A stretch of 64,000 bases of DNA from NCBI GenBank assembly GCA_023159155.1, contig JAJNNX010000044.1, positions 310,001-374,000 on the forward strand, in the 5' to 3' direction. Below, piece after piece: positions 34,488-46,471 of the stretch. Below the pieces are notes generated by a model, which saw only the letters and a program-made list of their open reading frames with translations, did no database searches and was not told where the DNA came from. The DNA comes from Ustulina deusta (Eukaryota > Ascomycota > Sordariomycetes > Xylariales > Xylariaceae). A program made the position numbers and the translations under genes. Every line of letters begins with the position of its first letter. The first letter of the stretch is position 1.

Positions 34488-36693
34488 TCAGACAATGCTG
34501 ACGAGTGTTTTATTATACGAGCGAATCCAGTTTTCAAGATGAGGTCTGCGTGGACTTTCGGGTATATGGTCGCGGGTGTCACTGTTAGGCTCCTCAACAA
34601 GATACAAACCAATTCGTGAGAACGTCTGTTTTGTCTCATCCAATTCCCTCAGAACTAGGCCGATCGAAAATAGCTGGGTGTCTTCTTGTTCGCTGCCGCT
34701 CCAGTCGTCGTCTTCCTCACTGTCGTCTTCCAGCTGGGGCCGCCGATCCCGAATGGAATAGCGCTGGTGCTGACCCGAAACTAACCCATATACTTTGAGC
34801 AAAAAGTATTGCTCGGCATCCCCGAGATCTGCCACCGAGTCCAAGATGGCGCCGGCACAAGGGCGTAGGTTCGGGGGGATGTGGCTCACAGCTGAAGGCA
34901 ACGGGTCGAATATTGCAGTCCGTCCCGAAGCATGGCTGTGTGCCCATCGCCACAAGGGCGTAAAGGATTCCTCGTCTTCGACTACGCTTTCGAAAGCCGC
35001 CTCGATGGCCTCGTGACCTACCGCCCGGCATCGCACCGGAACCAAGTGGCCATCCACGTGCAGCACCCCGTGTTTCACCTGACCGAATGGCGCCTTTGCA
35101 AACATCGGAGGCACGCTCGCAGACGTGAACTCGAGAGTGGCGACTGTGAGCCTGTTGTGAAATTGGTAATCCGAGTACTCTACCGGCCCTCGCATCGAGG
35201 CCCAGGACCACGAAGGAAAACTGGGTTGCTGATCCCTCGGAACGCTCGGCTTCAAATCGTCGACTTGCCAAAGCAGGTCATCGTGAAGTGAGGTCTCCCC
35301 TAGCCCTGCGAGGTATTGCCCGGGGTTCCGGACAGCTGAGAAGGTGACGGCGATTGCTGCAACGGTCGGGAGCCGGTCGTTGTGGTCTGTCAAGCTTCTA
35401 GAACTGAATCTCCCGACAACTTCACCCCATTCCATCGACTGGGCCGGATTCCCACGATCAGCTATTCGCTCCGAGATCTCGGTTCTCACACCGTAGGCGT
35501 TCTCTTGCACACCATCTGAGTGCGAGGCATCGCGACACACCCATCTCAGACCAAATGACCCAAATACCAGTAGCCTCTTCGACAGCAAGTGTTCTTGCAG
35601 CGTCCAAGCACGTTCGTGGATGGGTTCGCTCTGATCACCGGCTTTCAAGTGTGCTACGACTGTCCCCAGCGTTCCGTCCGGGCCCCGATATTTGAAGCTC
35701 ACAGCACGCAATGGTTGGCATCGACCGAGGAACCCATCTTTGCTAGCTTTGGACCTTGCAGCAGATATTGTCAGGTGGGCGTTTTGATAGACATGGTGCA
35801 TCCTGCCGAGCTCTCGTGCCATGTCCTCGTTGTCGTCTTGGACGATGCAGAGGCTGTCGATGCAGAGGTATTGGAACCCAAGCACTCTAGCTACCGCCAC
35901 CGCATCCCTGATGGATTTCGTCTGGTCTTTAAGACTGAAACTCTGAGCCCGGGGGGCAACATTGGCTTTTGTGGTCTTTCCGACTTGGTCACCACCCCAG
36001 CAATAGCTCAAAGCAGCGTATCGGACATTTCTGTCACCATGCCCCCGAGACGCAAACGCCTCTAGCTTGACTTCGTCGAGAATATCGGCGTTTATATGGA
36101 TCAGCCGAGTCGGTATGAATATAGATGCATCATCATCACGTTGCGTATCCCGACACATCTCGTGCTCAGAGGTGCACTGTAACAGCCAGTTCCTTGCAAG
36201 CTGGAAAGTTTGAGAGTGATCTAGGTCCCGACAAGGTTCGCGTGACTTGACCCATTCAGCACTCGGATCATCTTTTACAACATTTCGTCAGCCTTGGCGC
36301 CAGCCCCTTAAATCGCGATACCCCCCTGTTGTGATATGTGACGCGGAGTAGATTCTCACCTGGATGGGCATGGACGACCCAGGCTTCCCCGAACCCTCCG
36401 GATATACTCGCGATGTCGGCGGGATCATTGCGATGCCCAAACGCTACAGTTAGTGCCAAACCTGGCCGTAATTCTCTCTCTTCCCAAACATCATAGTCTC
36501 TTTTCCCTTTCTCGTACCATTGCAGGAAAAGACAACCTCGTCGCGCCTGTTCTTCTACCCCTGCCCAACTTTGGGGAATGCTGACTGTGACTGCGATTTC
36601 CTTCTTCTTCTTGCGCGCAACAGAATCGATAATTAGATTCTCGCAATATTGACATGTATGTGGTTGGTCACTTGTTGGCACACCCGCCTGCAT
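34488..36693 (-). CDS. HET-domain protein (heterokaryon-incompatibility type), two exons
   Basis: Exons on the minus strand are 36693-36360 and 36271-34488, giving 705 residues. The start is at ATG 36693 (MQAGVPTSDQ); the longer frame begins with GTG. A strong donor (CAG/GTGAGA) and a CTGAC branch site define the 88-bp intron. The N-terminus carries CQYCENLII and GCLFLQW, a Cys-containing module common in front of HET domains. The HET core is at about 220-380: YAALSYCWGG, LGFQYLCIDSLCIVQDD, ELGRMHHVYQNAHLTISAA, and ERAWTLQEHLLSKRLLVFG. The C-terminus contains an acidic EEDDDWSGSEQ patch. HET domains are TIR-like folds that trigger cell death after non-self recognition in fungi; most family members have no proven role. 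A neighbouring partner is not evident. Confidence 0.9.
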
Positions 36694-39229
36694 TATGGAG
36701 ATTGAGGTTGACGTGATGGCCTTTATACTTGGTAGCAATGTCTTACAACACCAAGGAATCAGAAAGACCACGTTTCATGATCCGCTGAATTATTTCGGCT
36801 TTAAGCTCTAATGAGCCTATGCCATCAACGCCTATACCATGAAACCTATGCCGGTACCTGGCATTAAGAGCCTCGCTGCACCTGTCAGATACTTGGTGAT
36901 GAGCTGAGTAAATGCAGGTTGGTTTTGACTGGGTTTCCTAAAAGGGAGTGGACTTGCGATTTGCCTGATTCTATCTAGTGTTGCTGCGATATACAAGCCG
37001 AAGAACAGCCGGAGGACGTTTGGAGGAAACACAGCTAACACACGTGCAACACGCCTTTGCGAGTCGCACACGTAGCTATACAATTAGCTAGACCCCTTGT
37101 ATCGCAAGGGATTGTACTGCGTTCTATTTGATCGTTTAATCACGTTATACTATTAAGTAATGATGCTGAAGGTACGGATTGCCCACTTCAGAATGGGTGA
37201 CTAAGGCAGGGCTTATATAGCCACCTAGTGTTGTGGCGCAACCTCGAGAATCTCAATCTGGAATAGTTGATTTTCTGTTGATACCGGACCATATGTGCCA
37301 CCATCATGGCTAGGAACATCATAATGCTCCTCTGATTCGGACAAAGCTTCAACATGGCATAGAAATTTCTGCTGAGTGATGGTCGAATTAGGAGGTCGAG
37401 CGGCGGCTAGGTGTGCTAAACAGCGCAAAAGATAATAGATACGAGAAGGTGCGTCAATACGATGTAGAGAGTAACCAAGGAGGTAAACAACAGCACGTCG
37501 CATGCCAGTTTCTCAAAGCTGCGGATAATTAGATGATACTATGCGAGGTGGATGAGCCCGAGCCGGCCGATGACATCAAATGGAACAAATAGACTAAGAT
37601 GGAACTTGTCGGTCACTTCCGCGTCGCTATGGCTCTTCCGGTGTATGTATAGGGAATGTAAAGCTCCGAAAAAGATTACAATGCAGCCTCATCGAAACAA
37701 TATAAATAAGATATACTCAAGTAGGTTTTGAAAGGGCCGGACGTGAAATAGGACCCATCAAACAAACACCGCGACAATGCCACACGTAACAGGTAGCAAC
37801 CAATCTCGGGTACCAGCATCTGCCTTATAGTTTACACGTAAATATTGTCTGAAAGCCGACTCCAAGTCAGTGGCTATCCTACTTATAAGATATTCTTCAA
37901 TTGTTCCGGCCAAGTATGTAGTATGGCCTCTCATCATGGCAATATATCATTGTAGCCCCAAGAATGACCCAAAAATTATCCCTATTCGCCCACCCACTTC
38001 TTCTTCGTAATTTGGAGGGACCAATTGTTCGGAAAATCTAGTGTTTGGGCCTTCCGCCGAAGATATTAGTATAAGCACAGGGACCAGGGTTCACATAATA
38101 AAATCAGAGACGTTTAAATATACCGTAGTGTTTAGTCCAAGCAGTCTACAGAATTTCCACTGAGTCATCTACTTCCAAATTTAATGATGTAGTACTTAGA
38201 CTCGCTTCGACGAAACATGTTATTGATGTTAGATGCCGCTAAGGAGCCCATAGCGAATGTTTCTGTATTTATTGGTCAGCTACAAAGAGAGCAACGAGGT
38301 CACTCCCTTTTTGATGTGGATCGGGAGCTAAGTTGCATAATCAGGAATTTTCTACTCCTGTTACTCCTGCAAGCTCCTAAAAGCCTTCCCTTTTTTTTAT
38401 ACTGTAAATGGCAATTGCTGACGCCAATACAGAGGAGCGCACGTCGAGAATGATATAACTTGTAGGATAGCCTGGAAAGGTTTAATATATGCTGAAATAT
38501 TAAACTTCGACAATGCTGTGCCGGCAGCACTAATTACTGCTTTCATGGGCGGTAGGTCGGTGCATCCAAGTATTGTTATCCACTAACAAAGTAAACCAAA
38601 CGTTATTCTAGGTCTTGTTTCTAGACACTTGCTTTACGGGCTTCGCGCTCAACTGTATCTACTTGACGAGGTTGATGTTGAAATAAGTTGAGTCGACCAG
38701 AGCTGAATACTTGTCGTTACATCTTCATATTCAATTACAACCGCCATCTTGTCGCTTTTCTTCTCTCTTTATTAGATTCAGGCATTCGGTTTCTCGAGAT
38801 TCAAGGTGATGAATTGAGCGGCGCCATATCTCTTTCGGCCCCTTTGATAACTAGCTGCCGTATGATTGCAGTCGCGAACATATTTCATGATATTTACTTT
38901 CTTGTTAACGCTTCAGTCGGTGTTCGAAGAGATCTGCAAATTTCTTAAGCGCCGACTTTATAGCCGTTCGCTTTAGTTACCTAGGACACAAAATAAATGC
39001 CTATTTCGTGTACGGTGCTTCGAGTAATTAGGCTTTTAGGTATTTAGCCAAATACACATGGTGCCGTTGGTGAAACCCCCGCCTTCGTGGTCTGGGCTAG
39101 GATTGGCACGCTGATAAATGGCAGTTCACACCCCCGCGCGCGCCCATCATGAAATCTCAAATTATGTCCGGCTTCTCAAGTATCTGTTGGTCGAGCTTCA
39201 GTTCCAAGAAAATCCCTTGATGTATCATT
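36694..39229. other. 2.5-kb intergenic region with no confident gene
   Basis: This is upstream of both the minus-strand HET gene and the plus-strand GH43 gene. One ATG-initiated 92-codon frame on the minus strand (37225-37503) has no known motif and may be a small hypothetical gene at best. The rest is AT-leaning (about 55-60%) with no repeat structure I could see. Confidence 0.45.
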
Positions 39230-40714
39230 ATGGGTGTCGGTCAGTCCAAAGTCATCAGTACCTCGCCAGTGGAGCCTCAAGCTGCATTAGATTACGCCAC
39301 TTCAGAGGCGGGGAATCCCTTCGTGGGAGGCTGGTATGCCGACCCGGGCTCGGCGATATACGACGGACTGTTCTGGGTATATGCGACACCATCGTGCGCC
39401 TCTGAAGAACAATTATATATAGATGCGTTCTCTAGCCCGGATTTGATCAACTGGACCAAGCATCCCGACATCCTAAAAATAGCCGACGTGAACTGGGCCA
39501 CAAAGGCACTGCGAGCTCCGACGCCAATCCTACGGGATGGGAAATATTACATATATTTCAGCGCCAATGACATTCAGGAATACGACACCGAAGTAGTGGG
39601 CGGTATCGGGGTTGCAGTGGCAGATAAACCTGAGGGCCCCTATATCGATGCAATTGGCAAACCGCTTATTGGCAACTATCACAATGGCGCCCAACCGATT
39701 GACCCGGATGTTTTCATCGACGATATCGATGGAACAGCCTATATATACTACGGGGGCCACTCTCACGCCAACGTAGCGAGACTCAATAAAGACATGATTT
39801 CGATCGGGACTTTCGATGATGGCACGACGTTTAAGGAGATTACACCAAAGAACTACGTTCAAGGCTCGAAGATTATTAAGCGCGACAGCATTTACTACTT
39901 TATGTGGTCCGAAGGCTGTCGGGCTGGCCCTGATTACTGCGTCTCGTACGCGATGGCGGATAATCCTCTCGGTCCTTTCGACCGGCTGGCCAAGATCTTG
40001 CAGCAGGATAGTGCAGTCGCTAGGGGAACTGGCCATAGCAGTGTTATCCACGTCGCGAGCACGGATATCTGGTATATCCTATACCACCGTCAACCGTTAA
40101 GCGAGACCGAAGAAAACCATCGTATTATTGCCTACGACCGCATGTATTTCAACGGAGACGGTACGATCCAGCCAATTACCATGCTTGTTAAGGATAATTT
40201 CGCCGACGGGAATATGCTTGACTGGACTACGTATGGCGGGGAATGGTCAGTAGAAGATCGACGTCTCACGGTGAAGAACACGGGCGGCGGCATGGCCATG
40301 CTGGACACCAACTTTTCGGATCTCGTGTTCGACGCTACAGTGGCGACTGTCGATGGAACCGGACACCCCGGTTTACTCTTTCGCGTGACAGAGCTCTCAG
40401 CTACAACACACAAGTATAAGGGGTACAAGGCGGCTATCTCGCCCACGGGGGTTATCACCCTTGGCAAAGCTGACCTTGGAACTTTCACGGACCTCGCCCA
40501 GACCAAGATGGACATGGTTGTGGGAGAGGAATATCACGTCAGAGTAGTGGCTACAGGGTGCGATATTATGATTTTTGTAAACGATATGGACAAGGCTAAG
40601 ATCATGTTCACTGACGAGTCGTTCACGGCTGGGGCGAACGGTGTCAGAGTCTTTAATGCGGCTGCGAAGTTCGGCTCCTTGTCGGTCGCTAAACCGCGAT
40701 GTTCTCAGACTTAG
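39230..40714 (+). CDS. Glycoside hydrolase family 43 with C-terminal beta-sandwich domain
   Basis: A single-exon protein of 494 residues. The five-bladed propeller is at about 28-315. Its catalytic triad is visible: Asp38 in GWYADPG (general base), Asp158 in QPIDPDVFID (pKa modulator) and Glu228 in YYFMWSEGC (general acid). Residues about 320-490 form a second domain (DNFADGNMLDWTTYGGEW, GLLFRVTE, KYKGYKAAI, GVRVFNAAAKFG) like the concanavalin-type modules often fused to GH43. GH43 enzymes remove arabinofuranose, xylose or galactose from plant polymers; the exact substrate cannot be read here. No signal peptide is present after this ATG (MGVGQSKVIS), which is unusual; an upstream exon may be missing, or the protein may be intracellular. 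Confidence 0.85.
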   Translation: MGVGQSKVISTSPVEPQAALDYATSEAGNPFVGGWYADPGSAIYDGLFWVYATPSCASEEQLYIDAFSSPDLINWTKHPDILKIADVNWATKALRAPTPILRDGKYYIYFSANDIQEYDTEVVGGIGVAVADKPEGPYIDAIGKPLIGNYHNGAQPIDPDVFIDDIDGTAYIYYGGHSHANVARLNKDMISIGTFDDGTTFKEITPKNYVQGSKIIKRDSIYYFMWSEGCRAGPDYCVSYAMADNPLGPFDRLAKILQQDSAVARGTGHSSVIHVASTDIWYILYHRQPLSETEENHRIIAYDRMYFNGDGTIQPITMLVKDNFADGNMLDWTTYGGEWSVEDRRLTVKNTGGGMAMLDTNFSDLVFDATVATVDGTGHPGLLFRVTELSATTHKYKGYKAAISPTGVITLGKADLGTFTDLAQTKMDMVVGEEYHVRVVATGCDIMIFVNDMDKAKIMFTDESFTAGANGVRVFNAAAKFGSLSVAKPRCSQT

Positions 40715-41934
40715 AGATAGGCGCTCTTCAATATAATGAGTGTTTAACAGCTTCGTAACCTACTGGCTACCTTCGCTTATCGTGAGGTGGTGGCAGGCTT
40801 TAGAACATGCCAACTTTTCTACATGGCGGAATAGTAAAGGCTAAGGGCATTGGTTCTAGCGCCTTTCTCCAAACCATGGCTTCCGCAATGATGTAATACC
40901 CCATGAGGGAATTCCGGTCGTGGTTTATTCAATCAATAAACTCCGCAGCTTCTAACCGCAAACTCCGTACTGGCCAGACTTGTCTGCCATGAAAACAAGT
41001 GCTAAAAGGTACCCTCCAGGGGCACCATTCTAAAAAGTACATCTTTTTTGGCCGATTCAACCTCCACTTCCTTTCCAACCTTTTATCTCCTTTAACCTAG
41101 CAGCCCCCGGGGGGGGGGGGGGGGTCCTACGTACATGCACAGCTTACAGCACACCTTGCAGGGTTGGTAGGTCTTTCAGCCACAACTACGACTTTCGGCA
41201 CATTATTGTTCTTCGGTTCTTATCACTGTAGGGCTGTTGAATACGACCTCCCTTTTGTTCTGGTAATTATTATAAACTGGAGATTGTGTCTTAGTTAAGA
41301 TCAAGAAGTGTGGTAAGATCGTATAGGAGTTACCTTCTGTCTAGATTGCCAGGTAATTATCCAGAGGTTGTGTATATATTGCCAAGCCGTGGGATGAGGT
41401 GGGCAGCTGGCTTTATATTCTTATAGTCTTCAGGTATGTAGGTAGGCCGGTGTAGGTAGTTAAGGTGGTTAACGACATGGAAGTTAATTATGGTTATGGT
41501 TTTCATTCCGATATGGTGGACACCTGGTAAAATCTCTGTTACCCAGGCAGCTGAACCTTGTTACCTTCAAACTTTCAAAATCCTTCTCTCTGGTTGGTAA
41601 ACGTGAGGGACCAAGGTTGCACTAGGGAGAAGCTAACCCCTCGGATGGTTTGCGTATCATTATATTATAGTTGTATAAAGCTCTTTACCCTCCCCAACTC
41701 AGTTGAGAGGAATCAGAAATCAATATGACCGAGCCCTTACCCGTGTACTAAAATCTATCCTCTACCTGTCTGTAACCCATTCTCACTGTGGAGACCAAAC
41801 CCCTTCACAGTTATTCCATCACTATACTCTTTTCTCATCCCTCTTCACATCTTGTCCGACACTGATCTGACCAGACTTCTACGGCCACTCTTTCCAGTAG
41901 TCTACACATCGATCCTAAGCCTACACTGGTAGAC
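40715..41934. other. 1.2-kb intergenic region with a poly-G tract
   Basis: No gene is recognisable. A 5-C/17-G style run (CCCCC followed by about 17 G) lies near 41106-41125. Several GGTAGG/TAGGTA motifs are present near 41440-41475. Confidence 0.5.
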
Positions 41935-42760
41935 ATGGAGGACCTTTTAGGTTGGGTTGTTGGTTCCGTGCTATGGAAGGGTGTGATGCTCGGAGCTGTG
42001 GTTGCGGTCGATGAACTGGTAGTACAGCGCCGCGACGCGATCGTACCAAAAGCTCGCAAACTGCAATCGATCCTCAAAATCCCATCCTGTCTTTCCGTGG
42101 TTAGCGACACGGCTCCGGGCGTTACAGATAAATCACTACGATTTGGAACCGAGCTGGCTGTCTGTTTCGGGATACTCTCCGTTAGCGCCTTCAGCGTCGT
42201 CGCGATTCTGGGAAAGGTCAAGAGCGTCTGGGGGATCGTCTTTGGAATCGTCGTCCCAGTCTGTCTTTTTACCTTAGTTTGGATTTATTTTATATCTGCA
42301 AGACGACGATTCGATAAAGGAGAGAGAGACACTTATGCGGAAAGCGCAGGTGAGAATCCAGGTCTACAAGAGTCCATCGCTAGAGTCATGGCGTGTTAGA
42401 AGACCCGGGTAGCTTTGGATAACGCGGCGGTAACGTCGCAATGATGCAGTCACTCGCCGCACAACGGAAACTACCTTTTCATAGAGATCGGCCATGCACC
42501 GAGTTGATTGTCACATCAGGTACTCGACATATCTATGATGCGTGGCGTGCGTTTTCTTCTCTCCAGGAACAAACAAACCCCAAGGCAACGTCGACATTGA
42601 TTTGTCTCCAAGATCACTCTCTGGCCATATGCCGACCCTCAACGAAGATATCGCCGAACTCGAAATGCTGGTTTCCGACAACACTCCCCAAGGCAGTCTT
42701 AGAGGAGGATATTCGAACCGGTTCCGAAAGCATTTGTATTTCCTCATGCCTTGCATATAG
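41935..42760 (+). CDS. Small predicted membrane protein, two exons, function unknown
   Basis: Exons 41935-42349 and 42567-42760 give 202 residues. The exon join uses a good donor (GCAG/GTGAGA) and a pyrimidine-rich acceptor (TTTTCTTCTCTCCAG). Hydrophobic segments are at about 8-26 (VVGSVLWKGVMLGAVVAV), 73-90 (ELAVCFGILSVSAFSVVAIL) and 97-120 (VWGIVFGIVVPVCLFTLVWIYF), followed by RRRF and a soluble tail with LNEDIAELEMLVSDN. If the first exon is read through, it would instead end after 154 residues at 42399. I do not recognise the family. Neighbours give no clue. Confidence 0.5.
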
Positions 42761-43450
42761 CGAGTTCTCCCGATCATTTGGTTATATGCCATCGAGTGCG
42801 ACTCAATACTATATCGGCGGCCTAGATATAACCCGGATCATAATTATAAAAGAAAAAGAGAAAAAAGGAAAAAAAAAATTTGAAGGGGAGAAGGGGGGTG
42901 GACAAAGAAAATACAGCATTGTCCGGAGTTGTTTGGAGGGTTAACGGTTCCATAGGAGACACCTTCGTACCGAGTGTTTAATATTGGAGTAGTCTAGGCA
43001 TGAAAATTTTCTTTCTTGATTTATTTATGATTTTACTACCTCTTAATCTGTTTCTATAGTCGCAATCCATCTTCTTTATGCACTAACAGAACCTCATGAA
43101 AAGTCGGGCTTGGCAGCAAGTAGGTAGTTGCTGATACCACCAATTATTGTATACGTACTAGTCTACACATGCAATCCATCCGGTATCACAAGGCTGAGAT
43201 AGGACGGATGGTACCAGTCTCTTTGACTCGCAGCTTCTACAAGCCTTACCTAGACAGTGCGCGGGACAAAGCGCGGCGAAACCGATTGGTGATGACTTGA
43301 CTTTCTTTGACCAGCCCGTCGCTCACCCTTTTTTCCCCTCCACCAGTTCTATCACTCCAGCCCTTTGTTGAAGTTCAATTCGTAGGCCGCCAAGCTGATT
43401 CCACTGTCTACCTCGACGTGTTTACCTGCACTACGTATTCACCTGCCACG
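42761..43450. other. Intergenic spacer with purine-rich tract
   Basis: A purine-rich run (AAAGAAAAAGAGAAAAAAGG) lies near 42849-42868. The remainder holds the presumed promoter of the SDR gene, with CT-rich stretches near 43310-43360. No gene is recognised. Confidence 0.5.
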
Positions 43451-44486
43451 ATGATTACCAGCACCCAGCTTGATGGCGTCGCCCTTATTGTAGGGGTAAG
43501 TAGTGACGTACTCTGTAGCTGTCTGTCGATGGAGATGGCTGATCCACGGTTACTTATACAGTCTGGGAGCGGCATTAGCAGAGAAGCTGCCTTCTCGATT
43601 GCCGAAGCTGGCGCGGCAGTCGTAGTGTTCGCTGACATGAACGAATCAACGGCGAAAGCCTCGTCGGAAGAAAGCAAGAAGTATGCGAGCAACAAAAACT
43701 ACTAGACTACGAGCTTTACAATGAACGTCCAAGACGACAAGTCGGTGCAGAATATGGTGGACTACGTGGTCAGAGAGTTCGGCCGCCTCGACTACGCCGT
43801 CAATGCTGCCGGGGTGGGTGACGCCTGATCCCGGACTCGGCCTGGTTGACCTGGCAGAACTAACGAGTGCTTCGATTAGGTCGACAACGGCGTGAATGCA
43901 CCCATCGCCGAGACCGATATCGACAACTTTGATCGTATCATGCACATCAACGCTCGCGGCAACCTTGTGTGTGTCCGTGCCCAGGTGGCGGCGATGCGAA
44001 AGCAAACACCCAAGACTTGGACCAGCAGGAACGGCACACGCGACATCGGCCGCGGAGTCATCGTCAACCTTGCATCCGCCAATTCGTTTGTCGGTCTCCC
44101 CGGCAAGGGCTCCTATACCATTTCGAAGCATGCCTTCATGGGAATCACCAAGATGACAGTACGTATCATGTCCGACAACGCGATTGCGCGGCCTTGTGAG
44201 TTCAAGTTGTAACCTATACTGCACAGGTCTTGACCACGCCCCTGAGGGTACCCGCGTCAACGCCGTTTGCCCAACCTGGGTCCGCACGCCGTTGCTGGAT
44301 GTGGAGTTGAAGAAGAACCCCGAGGTCCAGGGTATGATCTCGGCTATCGTCCCTATCAAGCGGGCGGCCGAGTGTGAGGAGGTGTCGGATACGATTGCGT
44401 TCTTGTGCAGCCCGGCTGCAAGCTACATAAATGGCACGAGCCTGCTGGTCGATGCCGCCGTGACTACGACTGTGCGCCTGTTCTAA
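43451..44486 (+). pseudogene. Short-chain dehydrogenase/reductase with in-frame TAG (four exons)
   Basis: Exons 43451-43495, 43562-43813, 43880-44162 and 44227-44486 give 280 codons in one frame. The classical SDR layout is complete: cofactor loop VGSGSGIS (intron 1 splits VG/SGSG), acidic strand VVVFADMN, NAAG, catalytic Ser in NLASANSF, YTISK for Tyr-x3-Lys, and the NAVCPTWVRTP loop after it. However codon 63 is TAG (43703-43705), between YASNKNY and TTSFTMNVQDD, where homologous proteins read straight through. No plausible intron removes it. Either the gene is a young pseudogene, the stop is read through, or the base is a sequencing error. The third intron uses donor GTATCA at 44163; a nearby GTACGT would break the frame. 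Confidence 0.75.
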
Positions 44487-45936
44487 CCATTGCCCGGGAG
44501 GTATAGCGTGATTATAGACAGACCTATCATACACCTTTTTGAGAATAAGGACATGATAGTCGCATGTAGAACAAGAAGCGGAATACAGGGGCAAGAGACC
44601 CCTAAAACTATATGACAATTTATCTAAGGGGTGTGATTCCTTTTAGTTGCAGCTTGCGCTGGGGCCACAGTAAACATTCTCTTGAATAGACGTAGATCTC
44701 TATAGCTCACAAGAATTCAGAGCTGCCTCGCCTCTGTCAAAACACTGCATACCTTGTCGCTTTAATAGAAGCTAAACCATTCGCTGGTCACATGAGAAAT
44801 ACGGTGCCACTGCCCATGAAGTATATCATGAGCGATACGCCGCCATATACCCTCGATGAACCGGCAGTAAGCGGTTCATCGTTATTACAGTAAGCCTCGC
44901 AAGAACTCTGCATCCGTTCCTCTGTATAAAGAGTAAACCATCGGGGCATACTGTCTTCATAGTGGGTTCTTGGAATGTATCTCCTTTCACGTTGCTTCTC
45001 CCTAGTTTTCAGATTCCAGGAGCGCAAAAGCCTTTTTCGTAGTAATATCACAATAGCTAGGCAGAGCTTCTTAGTTGTGGTTCGGTCGCGTTTCATAGAG
45101 GGGTTGCCTTGATCTGCCTCGCGAGTCTCATTTTGAGGAGGGGGGAAGCCAGCACAGCAACGATTCAGCGTATCGGATGACTGCTCAAAGGTACAATATC
45201 CAATAGGCGCACCGGGTAATTGGGTGACTCACCGCACATATGCGCATTATGCCCTGCAGCTACATAGGAGGGACAGCACGGCTGTTCTGCAACAACAAAA
45301 AATGACACAGGCCTATCAGGGAACGAGAAATTGTCAACGGTTCTGGTAAACTCTTCGCTTGGTTTCAACAGGTTGACGCCACTTCACGGCACCAACATGC
45401 CATTATTGGTAAGCAATAAAAAAAACCAAGGTTAAACTGCAAGTAAGCAAATAAATCGTAACAACTTCCAGATCTAGACAAGTTTAACTAGAAAAGGACG
45501 TATGATATGTATAATAAGGATTATGTCGAGCGTTTCTTCTAAGAAGACATAGAAGAACAGTATCCAATGAGCTTCTATTCCCATCTCACGAGGTGCCTCA
45601 AGTGTATGATACCCCGAGCCAAATTAAGGTTGTAAAGTGTATTCATTGGCATCAACCCTGGGTCAGGCAGATCTCTTTTTCGTTCGTTCTGAGGGCCGTT
45701 GCCTGAAAATCGTTCCGTCAAGGTTGTTTTGCTAACTTGCTGATGAGCTGTTGACTCATGGGCATTGAATTTCCAGAATCAACGACAGGGGGACGCCTGT
45801 ATACTTACTCGGGACATAAGGAGCGGCATCAGGTGCTCACACGAATCTTCGGTCATTCGCAATCGTATTTAGACAGGTATTGTTGTAACAGTTGTGACGG
45901 TGATAATTATGCGGGTTCTGATCTCACTTTCGCGAA
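44487..45936. other. 1.45-kb intergenic region, no gene recognised
   Basis: Several open frames of 60-130 codons occur but none has motifs or sensible composition. A possible upstream extension of the M24 fragment could lie near 45740-45930 but I cannot align it convincingly. Confidence 0.45.
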
Positions 45937-46230
45937 TGCTGTTAGTACCATGTGCTAACGGACATAAGTAGGCGTATCCCAGTATCGTTGCTTTCAAGGG
46001 CGCGGTGGCGACGTCCATTATGTGGATAATGATAAAGAGTTGAATGGCAAGGACCAATTGCTGCTGGGTGTGGATGCAGAGTGGAGGACCTATGCTTCTG
46101 ATATTACAAGAACCTTCCCCATCTCCTGTCTCCTTCACGCAACAGTCCCACTCCATCTACGAAATCATGCAGAAAATGCAGCTGAAATGCATCGCCATGC
46201 TGCGCGAATATCGGAGGCATAAGGGTGTAT
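45937..46230 (+). pseudogene. Decayed M24B peptidase fragment (Xaa-Pro aminopeptidase/prolidase type)
   Basis: Three pieces in different frames together match the metal-binding core of M24B peptidases. The first is CANGHK-stop-AYPSIVAF (45949-45998), where the TAG sits in place of an expected Gln codon (CAG to TAG). The second, after one frameshift, is HYVDNDKELNGKDQLLLGVD followed by EWRTYASDITRTFPIS (46016-46125), containing the Asp-rich metal site. The third, after another frameshift, is SHSIYEIMQKMQLKCIAMLRE (46150-46213). Nothing downstream continues the fold. It is a relic of a gene elsewhere or of a lost local copy. Confidence 0.7.
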
Positions 46231-46471
46231 GGCATATAAAATGACCGAACATGGATCAAGGGATTACCATACACCGATGGCAATGGCATTCTCCGGTATG
46301 CAGTAAGAAAGTTCAAGAAACTGATTTCAGGGCAAGGTGCTCAGATCCAAATACTATGGGCCACGTTTCTGATACGGTTCCAAAAAGGCCCGTCGTTCTG
46401 CTACCCAGTACGGCGAGATTCTATATGTAAAGGCTTTATATCTAGCCGGACCAGAATTTAGCTCCATTCTT

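Noticed and set aside
37225..37503. 92-codon minus-strand ATG frame upstream of the HET gene
   Set aside because: Could be a small hypothetical gene, but nothing beyond the open frame supports it; mentioned only in the spacer entry.
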